A DNA stretch of 64,000 bases from Bacillota bacterium (lineage in GTDB: Bacteria > Bacillota > Clostridia > Lachnospirales > Lachnospiraceae): the NCBI GenBank assembly GCA_023391695.1, contig JAEWAK010000012.1, positions 186,001-250,000 on the forward strand. The letters run 5' to 3'. This document shows, piece by piece, positions 7,564 through 16,245 of this stretch. Numbering within the stretch: the first letter of the stretch is position 1; the number at the start of each line of letters is the position of its first letter. Both the position numbers and the translations under genes were made by a program. Below the pieces are notes generated by a model. The model saw nothing but the letters and a program-made list of their open reading frames with translations. It ran no database searches and was not told the origin of the DNA.

Positions 7564-8847
7564 ATGAAAAACAGAAAACCAGTATTTTTTATAATTTTAA
7601 TTGTTGCATTGCTTATGGCATATACCGCCATTTTTGGCGTAAATATCCCACTTGGCTCCGGTAACCCCTTTAAAATTCTTGGAGCCCCTGACATGCGTTA
7701 TGGTATCGATATTCGAGGAGGCGTTGATGCCGCATTTGAGCCGGTCGGACTGGACAGAAAACCTACCGGAAAAGAGCTGGAAGCTGCCAGGTCCATTATT
7801 GAAACCCGTCTTGACCAGCAAAACATATTAGACCGTGATGTTACCATTGATAAGGATAACGGATATATCATCGTTCGTTTCCCTTGGAAAGCAGATGAAA
7901 AAGACTTTAATCCTCAGGAAGCTATGGCGGAATTAGGTGAAACCGCTCAGCTTACTTTCCAGGATGCAGAGGGAAATGTTTTAGTGGAAGGTTCCCATGT
8001 TACCAACAGCTCACCGGAGAGGGACCAAACCACAGGTCAATATGCAGTAAGCCTTGCCTTTGATGAAGAAGGAACCAAATTGTTCAGTAAAGCTACACAA
8101 AAACTGATTGGAAAAGAAATAGATATTTATATGGATGATAATTTAATCCAAAGAGCTAACGTAAGAGAAGCAATTTCAGGCGGTAAAGCACAGATTGATA
8201 ATATTGGAACTTACGATGAAGCAAAAGCTTTGTCAGATAAAATCAATTCCGGTTCCCTGCCATTTTCCATGACTACAAAGAATCACTCTACCATCAGCCC
8301 AACTCTTGGTGCCGGTGCTTTAGAGGTTATGGTACAAGCAGGTGCTATCGCTTTTGGCATAATTTGCGTACTTTTAATTTTATATTACCGTCTGCCTGGT
8401 TTTGTTGCCTGTATAGCACTTTTAATTCAGGTCTCCGGTCAGCTTTTAGCTCTTTCCATTCCTCAGGTAACACTTACCTTAACAGGTATCGCAAGTATTA
8501 TCCTTTCCATTGGTATGGGTGTGGATGCTAACGTTATTATTTCAGAACGTATTAATGAAGAAATTAAATCCGGTAAAAGCATTCCTTCTGCTATCTCTTC
8601 CGGCTTTAAAGATGCGTTCTCATCCGTATTCGACGGAAATATCACCGTATTAATCGTTGCAATCATATTAATGATCTTTGGTTCAGGTTCGTTATTATCC
8701 TTTGCATATTCCTTGCTTACCGGTATTTTCTTCAACTTCGTAGCAGGTGTTACCGCTTCCCGTTTGATGATCCGGTCCTTAAGTGAATTTAAAGCCTTGC
8801 GTCAGCCTGCGCTTTTCAAATGTAAATCAAGGAGGGTGACATTATAA
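7564..8847 (+). CDS. secD: Protein translocase subunit SecD
   Basis: 427 residues from the ATG at 7564-7566 (TAGGA about 8 bases upstream). This start gives the classic N-terminal membrane segment VFFIILIVALLMAYTAIF. The first conserved motif is MRYGIDIRGGVDAAF, equivalent to the D1 LGLDLRGG box. A periplasmic-type P1 region follows, then five membrane helices in the C-terminal half, with SIGMGVDANVIISERINEEI carrying the conserved TM4 aspartate region. SecD and SecF assist SecYEG in late steps of protein export using ion motive force. Its stop overlaps the secF start by one base (TAATG), so the pair is an operon. Length is within the Firmicutes range for a split SecD. Confidence 0.95.
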   Translation: MKNRKPVFFIILIVALLMAYTAIFGVNIPLGSGNPFKILGAPDMRYGIDIRGGVDAAFEPVGLDRKPTGKELEAARSIIETRLDQQNILDRDVTIDKDNGYIIVRFPWKADEKDFNPQEAMAELGETAQLTFQDAEGNVLVEGSHVTNSSPERDQTTGQYAVSLAFDEEGTKLFSKATQKLIGKEIDIYMDDNLIQRANVREAISGGKAQIDNIGTYDEAKALSDKINSGSLPFSMTTKNHSTISPTLGAGALEVMVQAGAIAFGIICVLLILYYRLPGFVACIALLIQVSGQLLALSIPQVTLTLTGIASIILSIGMGVDANVIISERINEEIKSGKSIPSAISSGFKDAFSSVFDGNITVLIVAIILMIFGSGSLLSFAYSLLTGIFFNFVAGVTASRLMIRSLSEFKALRQPALFKCKSRRVTL

Positions 8848-9782
8848 TGGGAAAAATAATTGGATTTTATAAAAAACGCTGGATATTTTTCGGAATATCC
8901 TTAACAATTATGTTAGTTGGTATTATTTCCACATTGATTAACGGTGTACAATTGGACATCCAGTTTAAGGGTGGTTCCCTGTTAAAATATTCTTACGTTG
9001 GTGATCTGGACGCTGACACAGCTGCCGATGTGGTGTCGAAAACTTTAAACAGACCGGTAACGACCCAGCTTACCTCTGATATCGCAACCGGTGATAAGAG
9101 GCTTATCATCAATATTTCCGGTAATTATGGTCTGGATGCAAAAGATCAGGATAAATTTGATGCAGCATTAAAAGAACAATTCCCGGATTCAAAATTAACC
9201 CTTTTCGAATCTTCCATGGTAGAGCCATTTTTCGGTAAGAAATTTTTAACAAACGGTCTTACAGCTATCTTTCTTTCTGCTGTATTAGTTATGCTTTATG
9301 TATGGATACGTTTCAGCCGAATGGGTGGTCTTTCAGCCGGTGTTATGGCTCTTGTAGCACTGTTCCATGACGTTTTGGTCGTATTTTTCACCTGCGTCAT
9401 TTTCAAGATACCCATCGGAGATTCCTTTGTTGCCGTAACGCTTAGTATTATAGGTTATTCTGTAAACGATACTATCGTTATATATGACCGTATTCGTGAA
9501 AATACGAAACTGCATCCTACGACACCTGTGGATACAATCACGGATCTTTCCATTTCTCAGTCCATTACGAGATCTGTCAATACTAACATCGCCGTATTTT
9601 TGAGTGTCAGCTTAATTTATATCCTGGCAAGTATCAACAACATTGATTCAATCCAAAGTTTTGCACTTCCCATGGCGATCGGTTCCATCAGCGGCTGCTA
9701 TTCTACCATCTGTATAGCAGGTCCTCTCTGGGTTACATGGAAAAAGAAGAAGAACTCCAATATTGCTTTTAAGAACAGTTAA
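8847..9782 (+). CDS. secF: Protein translocase subunit SecF
   Basis: 311 residues with six membrane helices. The motif QLDIQFKGGSLLKY matches the SecF D1 box. The later ALFHDVLVVFFTCVIFKIPIG and GYSVNDTIVIYDRIREN are the conserved TM4-TM5 signature of SecF. The ATG overlaps the last base of the secD stop, and GGAGGGTGA at 8831-8839 is its ribosome site, so translation is coupled. The gene is followed by a strong hairpin. The assignment is secure. Confidence 0.96.
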   Translation: MGKIIGFYKKRWIFFGISLTIMLVGIISTLINGVQLDIQFKGGSLLKYSYVGDLDADTAADVVSKTLNRPVTTQLTSDIATGDKRLIINISGNYGLDAKDQDKFDAALKEQFPDSKLTLFESSMVEPFFGKKFLTNGLTAIFLSAVLVMLYVWIRFSRMGGLSAGVMALVALFHDVLVVFFTCVIFKIPIGDSFVAVTLSIIGYSVNDTIVIYDRIRENTKLHPTTPVDTITDLSISQSITRSVNTNIAVFLSVSLIYILASINNIDSIQSFALPMAIGSISGCYSTICIAGPLWVTWKKKKNSNIAFKNS

Positions 9783-9819
9783 TTAGCGGCATATTATTCA
9801 CAAATTAATAAAATAAACC

Positions 9820-9852
9820 GGGGCTGCTGCAGAAGAAGAATGCAGCAGCCCC
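9820..9852 (+). terminator. Hairpin terminator after secDF
   Basis: A perfect 12-bp stem, GGGGCTGCTGCA (9820-9831) with TGCAGCAGCCCC (9841-9852), encloses a 9-base purine loop. It is followed by TTAAATATTAACTTTTAATTT rather than a clean T-run. It lies 38 bases after the secF stop and probably ends the secDF transcript. Confidence 0.7.
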
Positions 9853-9918
9853 TTAAATATTAACTTTTAATTTAATCAAATAGGTTGAATCTCTTTCAAA
9901 ATAATTCAATCAAATAGA

Positions 9919-10137
9919 TTAAATCTCGTTTAAATCATAGTAGGAATTCAGCAGATTGTCAAAATCCCTCCCTTTTTCTTCAATTTCCGGATTAACAGTC
10001 AAACTGTTGCAATTGCTTATTAATCTATTTAAATCCAACCTTGCTTTTTCCAAACTCAACATTTGAACTTTCGGTTTCGTTATCCTGTTTACCATTTCCG
10101 TATAGCTGTTTTTCCTCATCATATTTTCTTTATTCAT
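9919..10137 (-). CDS. Spo0E-like aspartyl-phosphate phosphatase family protein
   Basis: 72 residues. The C-terminal part has the shape of the Spo0E family: a first helix LEKARLDLNRLISN, a short loop, then GRDFDNLLNSYYDL, which aligns with the conserved SQELDxLIxxYY core of Spo0E proteins. These short helical proteins remove phosphate from Spo0A~P and so restrain sporulation. The ATG is preceded by a perfect AAGGAGG site 8 bases upstream, strongly supporting expression. It lies between the secDF terminator and a two-component gene set, with its own upstream gap of about 210 bases. The family call rests on this short motif, so it is fairly but not fully sure; the target protein is unknown. Confidence 0.65.
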   Translation of the reverse strand: MNKENMMRKNSYTEMVNRITKPKVQMLSLEKARLDLNRLISNCNSLTVNPEIEEKGRDFDNLLNSYYDLNEI

Positions 10138-10348
10138 ATTTTTATCCTCCTTGTAGAAATGAATAATGTGTAATATTTATAAAGTTAAATTGTCATTACC
10201 CCTTTGTCTTTTGCCTTTTTCGATGTGTTTTTTTAATAATGACAACTTACTATTATATGATATCTGTTGATACTGACGGAATTCTGACAAAATTTATAAT
10301 TATTCAGTTGCCCTGTTCCGGCATCCTTGCAGGCTACAAACCCACTTT

Positions 10349-11470
10349 TTATTCAAAAGATTTAATCAGAAAAGTATATAAATCAACAACCAAATTGCCC
10401 GGACCAAGTCCGAGTTCGGTTTTAAGTATATTTCTGTACCTGTCAAACTGGCGCTCTAATAAACTCCTGTTCCGCTGGGATGAATAAATCTTCATAAGCA
10501 AGCAATTTACTTCCTCCTCAATTTCATTCAGATTGATTAATTTTTTTGTTATATGTAAGGCCAGTGTTAACTGGTGGTTATCAATTAAATATCTTACGAG
10601 TCTCTTTGCAAAGTAAAAATATACTTCGGATAATCTTTCTTTTTCAGGCAGGGCCCAGCTATAATCCCGCTCCCCAAACAACTCTCCGGCATACAGCTTT
10701 TCCGTATTCAGGGCTTCGTCCTGGTTGGACGCAGCAAAATTACGAATCCCGTAGATCCTGTCTTCAAAGACGATCACATCGGCATAAATATCACTCATAT
10801 CGATCCGATAACCTTCATCCGCAGAGATAATAACAGACTTCATGCCATGGGGCTCCAGAGCTTTTCTCAATTTATAAACCGTTGTATTTAAATAGGTTTC
10901 CGCATTCTGGGGTGCCATTCCGCTAAAAACTGCCTCCATGATCTTCCACTTTGAAACCTGGCGTCCCCTTTGCAGGATTAAATATGCCAGCAGTTCGGAG
11001 CTTTTCGATGAGGTAAACTGGACAAATCCGCCTTCCGTACTTTTAACCTCCAGGCTTCCAAGGCAATTTAACCATAATTTATTTTTCATTTTTTTAACGG
11101 GCTGTAAAAAAATTAATTTTTCCTTCGCTTTTTTAATGGAGTTCTCCAGCTTTTCCTGGGTTATGGGTTTGACGATATAATCGAATGCATACATCTCATA
11201 GGCCTCAAGGGCGTACTCTTTATAAGCAGTAAGAAAGAATATGGCAATATCATTGACTTCCGAAGTAACTCTTCTCACAAAATCAAGACCGTTTTCTTCC
11301 GGCATGTTAATATCCACAAAAGCCATATCCACTTTGTTTTCCATTATGTATTTGTATGCTTCACCCGGGCTCTGGAAGCTGCCAACCAGTTCAAGCCCCG
11401 GTATTTTAGAAAGCATTTTCCCCATGATCAATAACATAGTCTTCTCATCATCTACAAGAACCACTTTCAT
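10349..11470 (-). CDS. Response regulator with winged-helix and BTAD-type output domain
   Basis: 373 residues. The N-terminal ~120 residues form a receiver domain with acidic residues in VLVDDE, the phosphoacceptor D53 in MAFVDINMPEENG, and the conserved threonine and lysine in FFLTAYKEYA and YIVKP. After a linker, about residues 130-225 form an OmpR-like winged helix (LNCLGSLEVKSTEGG; AETYLNTTVYKLRKAL). Then comes a bacterial transcriptional activation (BTAD) helical-repeat domain ending GLGPGNLVVDLY. Such regulators combine SARP-type output with a receiver. GGGTGACG precedes the ATG. The gene follows two sensor-kinase genes in the same direction and is probably their target. Its regulon is not evident here. 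Confidence 0.88.
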   Translation of the reverse strand: MKVVLVDDEKTMLLIMGKMLSKIPGLELVGSFQSPGEAYKYIMENKVDMAFVDINMPEENGLDFVRRVTSEVNDIAIFFLTAYKEYALEAYEMYAFDYIVKPITQEKLENSIKKAKEKLIFLQPVKKMKNKLWLNCLGSLEVKSTEGGFVQFTSSKSSELLAYLILQRGRQVSKWKIMEAVFSGMAPQNAETYLNTTVYKLRKALEPHGMKSVIISADEGYRIDMSDIYADVIVFEDRIYGIRNFAASNQDEALNTEKLYAGELFGERDYSWALPEKERLSEVYFYFAKRLVRYLIDNHQLTLALHITKKLINLNEIEEEVNCLLMKIYSSQRNRSLLERQFDRYRNILKTELGLGPGNLVVDLYTFLIKSFE

Positions 11471-11489
11471 ATCGTCACCCAGTAATTTT

Positions 11490-13259
11490 CTAATTTAACC
11501 GGTACCTTCCCTTATCAGCAGGTATGGATATAAAAAAATTACTCCCTTCGCCTATTGTACTGTCAACCCATATGTCTCCACGATTACGCCTGATAATCTG
11601 TCTGCATAACAATAAACCCAAGCCGATTCCCGTTTCCCCTTCCGTTCCTAAGGAAGGAATGCTCTGTACATCCTGAAAAAGCAGCTGCATTTTTTCGGAT
11701 TCCATGCCGATTCCCGTATCTTTAACGGAAATTATGATAAAATCATTTTCTTCCTGTGCAGAAACAATGATATTTCCATTCCGGTGGGTGAATTTAACTG
11801 CATTTGAAAGAAGATTTCTAAGCACCAGAACCAGCATTTCTTTGTCAGCATATGCCGACATGGTATCAGGAATATTCATCCGGATACGGATATTCTTATT
11901 ATCCGCTTTTTCCTTTATTAAATTTACCGCTTCCGGTACAAGCTCCGAAACCTTCCATTCCATGGGTGAATAAATCAGTCCGGTCTGTTTGCTCTGGAAA
12001 TATTCCAGCATATTTTCTACCCTTAAAAAAATATGTTTGACATACTTTTGTATCTCCGAAACCACGGGCTTGCAGTCACTTCCTTTTAATTCCTGCTTAT
12101 CAAGCAGCTCCGATAAATGAATAATCCTGTCCAAAGGTTCCCGGATGTCATTTGCAGCAATACCGATAATCCTGTCTTTTAACGTATCAAGGGCAGTCAG
12201 CCGTGCGGATACATCCGTTAATTCATCCTTGGTTTTTTCACTGGCAGTTATATCCGTCAACACAATGATTTTGCCTAAAACCTCCTTTTTATTGTTTATA
12301 AAGGTTAATTTCATTTTATAAACCCTGCAGGCATCCTCCTTCCAGCGCATAAACTGTGCCTCTTTTGCAACGCTGCCCTTTAAAGCTTCCGTTATTGCCG
12401 GATAGTTTGCAAGCACTGCCTTCGTATTATGCGCTGCCGCACTCTTCTTTAATTCAGGCAGCAGGCTGTCTGCCGACCGGTTAAAATGTATTATCCGGTT
12501 ATCATAATCAAATACAATGACACCGTCCGACATTGATTCGAATATTTTTTCAAAAACAGCCGGTGTAAAACTTAAGATATTATACCGGTAAATTACCCAG
12601 GTTGATATAATGCCTGAAAATGCAAACCCAAAAGGAGTTAAGTCCAGGTTTGACCTGGAACTTTGCCATAAACATACCATATTGGCAGCCCAGGGAATAC
12701 AAAATCCCAGGCTGATCAGGATAATCTGCCTGCGAAATAACCTGCCTTCTTTTCTATATTTTACAGCCAGTAAAATTATGCATGCCGCCATAACAAGGTA
12801 AGAATACGCAATATGTACCAGATACCAGGGGCCTTTCTCAAGGTATGCCATGGGAAAATAAGAACTATAATCCATATAGACCGTTTTGTAAAATATATGG
12901 TGCCAGTCATTGGTATAATGTAAAATTAAAGTAACTGCCGGTATAATAAAAAGAATACCGTAAACCCACCTTTTTACATAATATTGAAAGCCTGTGTAAT
13001 CGATGATTAATATTAAGCATAAAACCGGAATAAAGGATATTCCAAGATATTCTATCCTAAGACAGAATTTAATTCCTTCCAGGTTTGTAAGAATTACTTC
13101 ATTGGCATAACCGACGGTATATAAAGATGCGGCCAGCATTAAAACTGACATTTTAAAGGCAATTGGTATTCTCTTTTGTTTCCATGATACATATGCGAGA
13201 AAAAGCATAATAAACACAGAAAAATACAAAGCAGTACTCAGATAATAATTACGAATCAT
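11490..13259 (-). CDS. 7TM/PAS sensor kinase lacking the phosphoacceptor histidine
   Basis: 589 residues from the ATG at 13257-13259 (GAGGGG site). The N-terminal ~230 residues form a seven-helix membrane sensor of the 7TM histidine-kinase type (LRIEYLGISFIPVLCLILI, DWHHIFY and so on). A PAS domain follows (SDGVIVFDYDNRIIHFNRSADSLL), then a dimerisation helix and an intact HATPase domain with LRNLLSNAVKF, DTGIGM and GETGIGLGLLLC. In the helix that normally reads HxxRxPL the sequence is AANDIREPLDRI, so asparagine (codon 12150-12152, AAT) replaces the histidine. Autophosphorylation at the usual site should therefore be impossible. It may work with the adjacent kinase as a heterodimer or act as an allosteric subunit. 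Confidence 0.88.
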   Translation of the reverse strand: MIRNYYLSTALYFSVFIMLFLAYVSWKQKRIPIAFKMSVLMLAASLYTVGYANEVILTNLEGIKFCLRIEYLGISFIPVLCLILIIDYTGFQYYVKRWVYGILFIIPAVTLILHYTNDWHHIFYKTVYMDYSSYFPMAYLEKGPWYLVHIAYSYLVMAACIILLAVKYRKEGRLFRRQIILISLGFCIPWAANMVCLWQSSRSNLDLTPFGFAFSGIISTWVIYRYNILSFTPAVFEKIFESMSDGVIVFDYDNRIIHFNRSADSLLPELKKSAAAHNTKAVLANYPAITEALKGSVAKEAQFMRWKEDACRVYKMKLTFINNKKEVLGKIIVLTDITASEKTKDELTDVSARLTALDTLKDRIIGIAANDIREPLDRIIHLSELLDKQELKGSDCKPVVSEIQKYVKHIFLRVENMLEYFQSKQTGLIYSPMEWKVSELVPEAVNLIKEKADNKNIRIRMNIPDTMSAYADKEMLVLVLRNLLSNAVKFTHRNGNIIVSAQEENDFIIISVKDTGIGMESEKMQLLFQDVQSIPSLGTEGETGIGLGLLLCRQIIRRNRGDIWVDSTIGEGSNFFISIPADKGRYRLN

Positions 13260-13360
13260 AAATGTGTCCCCTCGGCGGTAAATCCTCCTTTTTATATTCC
13301 GCTGTTTCTCCCCTCTATTTAAACAGTATCGCAAAACTGCCTGCGATTTTATGGGAGCTG

Positions 13361-14839
13361 CTATATTTTATTTATAGCCCGTAAGGCTACAAAAAAATTA
13401 CTTCCCTTACCAGGTATACTCTCCGCCCATATCTTCCCTCCGTTTTTTATAATAAATTCCTTACAAATCAAAAGTCCAAGTCCGATCCCCTTTTCACCTG
13501 CCGTTCCCAGTGCGGAACTCGCAAAACTCTCATGAAAGAGAGTCTGGACTTTCTTATTATCCATACCAATACCGGTGTCTTTCACTGCTATAATGGTTTC
13601 ATTCCCTGTTTCATAAGCCTCAATGATTATCTTTCCTCCCTGATTCGTAAATTTTACAGCATTGGACAGGAGATTCCGCAAAACCAATTTAAGCATTTCT
13701 TTGTCTGCAAAGACCTTTATATTTTTATCAGTAGTGCAGTTAATCTGAATCCCCTTCACACCGGCACTAATAAGATACATTGCTATGGTTTCCTCTAGTA
13801 TTGCAGCTAAATTCCATAAATATGGCCTGAATATCAGGCCTTCTCTTTGACTGTTCAGCCAATCCAGTAAACTTTCAATTATATTGTAAGTATAATTAAT
13901 CTGTTTTTTAACTTCCGAAAGGATTTCTTTCCATTCCTCGTTACAGTCTTCCTCATCCGCCACTAACTCCATAAGGCTGACCATGGTTGCAACGGGATTC
14001 CTTACATCATGGGTAAAAACCGTAAATAATTTATCTTTCAATTGATTCATGGCTGCCAGATGTTCTTCCCTGATTTTTCGCTCTGTAATATCAATCAGAA
14101 TAGATACGGTACCCCGTTTTTTATAATTATATTTATGTAAAGGATATACCTTAACGTAATAATATCTATTTTCCCCCCATTTAAGAGTATTGATTTCAAA
14201 TTCATCTTCCTGCATATTTTTACAGGATAAATACCATCTGGGCCATTCGGGAAGAAAATCTTCCAGCTTCTGCAAGGCAATACCATACCCTGCACCAGCC
14301 GTATCCGTAATAAACCTGTCGGCCGCACTGTTCTTATCAACAATAATGCCTGACTGGTCAACGGTTATAATTCCTTCCTGTACACAGTCCATGATATTAT
14401 CCCGTGCAATGGGTACGATGGAAAAAAGCCGGTGCCGGAAAATACTCCAGAATAATATGACCCCCGTTAAAGTAAACGTTATGGTGATAGGGCCGTACCG
14501 GCCGGTCCACCTCAAAACGATACCTGTAACAGGAAATAGATAGATTAATACTACATTAATTGGTTCCAGAACATTTTCCTTGCCAATATGAACAATAACC
14601 AAAAGCAGCAAAGTCGGTATTGCCAGTAAAAAACCTATCTGGCTGATATTTCTCCAGAAAACTTTTGCCGTATTCTCTTTCTCCATTAATTCCATAAAGG
14701 AACCTGAAGTAAAAACACTTATCTGTAACATCAGCGCTGCAAATATAACCGTTTTTTTGGAATGTTCCATATTAAATGCGTAAATTGCAAGAAGTAAACT
14801 AGTAAATGCAGATATTGCGGTTAATATTTGAAATATCAT
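13361..14839 (-). CDS. Membrane sensor histidine kinase with PAS domain
   Basis: About 492 residues from the ATG at 14837-14839, with AAGGTGA about 11 bases upstream; a GTG five codons earlier overlaps that site. A short multi-helix membrane region occupies the first ~140 residues. It looks like a 7TM sensor missing its central part. A PAS domain follows (DCVQEGIITVDQSGIIVDKN), then the phosphoacceptor helix LFTVFTHDVRNPVATMV with its histidine intact. The HATPase domain has LRNLLSNAVKFTNQGG, DTGIGM and GEKGIGLGLLIC. It is the first gene of the kinase-kinase-regulator set and is similar to its neighbour throughout, suggesting duplication. The signal sensed is unknown. Confidence 0.88.
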   Translation of the reverse strand: MIFQILTAISAFTSLLLAIYAFNMEHSKKTVIFAALMLQISVFTSGSFMELMEKENTAKVFWRNISQIGFLLAIPTLLLLVIVHIGKENVLEPINVVLIYLFPVTGIVLRWTGRYGPITITFTLTGVILFWSIFRHRLFSIVPIARDNIMDCVQEGIITVDQSGIIVDKNSAADRFITDTAGAGYGIALQKLEDFLPEWPRWYLSCKNMQEDEFEINTLKWGENRYYYVKVYPLHKYNYKKRGTVSILIDITERKIREEHLAAMNQLKDKLFTVFTHDVRNPVATMVSLMELVADEEDCNEEWKEILSEVKKQINYTYNIIESLLDWLNSQREGLIFRPYLWNLAAILEETIAMYLISAGVKGIQINCTTDKNIKVFADKEMLKLVLRNLLSNAVKFTNQGGKIIIEAYETGNETIIAVKDTGIGMDNKKVQTLFHESFASSALGTAGEKGIGLGLLICKEFIIKNGGKIWAESIPGKGSNFFVALRAINKI

Positions 14840-15000
14840 AATTATTTTACTCACCTTAAGTATTTAATTGTAATTTTTAATATAAAAACTTGACCTATAA
14901 TCAAATTTTATCACAAACTATACAATATAAGCAATATATAATAAGTCACAACTTGTTAATATTGGAATAAAAAGTTTGGTGCGGAATTTCCTGCAAAATA

Positions 15001-15040
15001 AAAAACAGGCTGTTCATACTCCAAATTTATACAAACTGCC
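15001..15040 (-). terminator. Probable terminator after the SDR gene
   Basis: On the minus strand GGCAGTTTGTA and TATGAACAGCC form an imperfect stem with wobble pairs and one mismatch, followed by TGTTTTTTATTTT. It lies 46 bases past the SDR stop. Confidence 0.55.
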
Positions 15041-15085
15041 CATTTCTTTTTCAATTTTTATTGTTTATTTCTTTTACTGTCGAAG

Positions 15086-15988
15086 TTAAGTTTCCGTCAT
15101 AATACCACCATTCACATGGAGTACCTGGCCGGTAACAAAGGAGGAGTCATCCGAAGCCAGATAAATGTAAGTCGGCGCCAGTTCAAACGGCTGGCCGGCA
15201 CGTTTCATCGGTGTTTCCAAACCAAAGGTTTTTACATACTCCGCCGAATAACTGGATACGATAAGAGGTGTCCAAATTGGTCCCGGTGCAACCGCATTAA
15301 CCCGGATCCCCCTGGAAACCAATTGCAGGGACAAGGAACGGGTAAAGGATACGATTGCTCCTTTGGTAGAAGAATAATCGACTAACAGAGGTGTGCCCGC
15401 ATAAGCGGTTACCGAAGCTGTGGATATAATGCAGCTTCCCGGTTTTAAATGGGGAAGTGCCGCCTGTGTCATATAAAAGTGCGGAAAGATATTGGTATGA
15501 TACGTATCCATAAGCTGGTCATAGGAAATATCCATAATACTGTTCTGAGGGAATTGAACACCCTGGTTCAGTACAAGTATATCAAGCCTGCCGTAGCATT
15601 CCAGAGTTTTTTTAATTACCTCCGCAGAGAATTCCGGTTCCCTCAAATCACCTTCCATCATCAGTATATGCTGTCCATAGGCTTCCACCCTTTCCTGTGT
15701 CAGCCTGGCATCCGGCAGTTCCCTGGCCATATAAGTCATCACCATGTCCGCTCCCTCTTTTGCAAAACCGATCGCGACTGCACGTCCGATGCCGCTGTCA
15801 CCGCCGGTAATAACAGCTATTTTGCCCTTTAATTTTCCGCTTCCCCGGTATTCCGGATTATCGGATATGGGTGTGGGATTCATTAAATATTCCAGGCCGG
15901 GTTGTACCTTCTGATGCTGCGGCGGAAAGGTGACCGGCACCTGCTCGCAGCGTTTTTCACAGTCATAATAAGGATACATCGGTATCAT
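15086..15988 (-). CDS. SDR-family NAD(P)-dependent oxidoreductase
   Basis: 300 residues from the ATG at 15986-15988, which has a GGAAGG site 8 bases upstream; an earlier in-frame ATG at 16057 lies in a repeat and lacks a site. A ~45-residue proline-rich N-terminal tail is followed by the Rossmann fold. The cofactor loop is ITGGDSGIGRAVAIGFAKEGA, followed by LNQGVQ (in place of the usual NNAG), the catalytic serine in ISTASVTAY and the YSSTKGA (YxxxK) motif. The tail and overall form match the Bacillus YdaD/YhxC/YhdF group of SDRs, often linked to general stress, but the substrate is unknown. No operon partner is evident; a terminator lies downstream. Confidence 0.88.
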   Translation of the reverse strand: MIPMYPYYDCEKRCEQVPVTFPPQHQKVQPGLEYLMNPTPISDNPEYRGSGKLKGKIAVITGGDSGIGRAVAIGFAKEGADMVMTYMARELPDARLTQERVEAYGQHILMMEGDLREPEFSAEVIKKTLECYGRLDILVLNQGVQFPQNSIMDISYDQLMDTYHTNIFPHFYMTQAALPHLKPGSCIISTASVTAYAGTPLLVDYSSTKGAIVSFTRSLSLQLVSRGIRVNAVAPGPIWTPLIVSSYSAEYVKTFGLETPMKRAGQPFELAPTYIYLASDDSSFVTGQVLHVNGGIMTET

Positions 15989-16055
15989 TGTAAATACCTT
16001 CCTTAATGCATTATACTTAGTAAAATATGCACTCCCTGCCATTACGTGTCTGTAC

Positions 16056-16106
16056 ATAAGTTAAAGAGGATATTCGTATCCTGAATTGCTGCTCCTTGAC
16101 AGATTA
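16056..16106 (-). repeat. Dispersed hairpin repeat, copy C
   Basis: This stretch contains a short hairpin, AGGATA-TTCG-TATCCT, followed by TTGCTGCTCCTTGACAG. It resembles the stretches at 19989-20045 and 39806-39875 (shared order: AAAGnGGATATT, GCTGC, CTCCT, AACCTG-like). All three lie upstream of the start codon of a minus-strand gene; here about 70 bases from the SDR start. Confidence 0.45.
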
Positions 16107-16132
16107 ATACAACAACAATCTGCTACACTGGA

Positions 16133-16210
16133 ATGGCCAAATATGAAGTAAAATATCTTCCCGGTGCCCGTAAAGATTTACAGAAAATCAAAGAATACAT
16201 TGCTTATGAT
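16133..16210 (+). pseudogene. RelE/ParE-family toxin remnant (N-terminal 26 residues)
   Basis: From the ATG at 16133 the frame reads MAKYEVKYLPGARKDLQKI and then KEYIAYD, the typical first strand and helix of RelE/ParE toxins. After about base 16210 the similarity stops and the frame continues as low-complexity sequence. No ribosome site and no antitoxin gene are present upstream. The remnant lies in the gap between the SDR start and the convergent GH76 stop. It is best read as the leftover of a deleted toxin-antitoxin module. Confidence 0.55.
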
Positions 16211-16245
16211 ATTTATTCTATTTATCTTTACTTCTTCCTTTTTAT

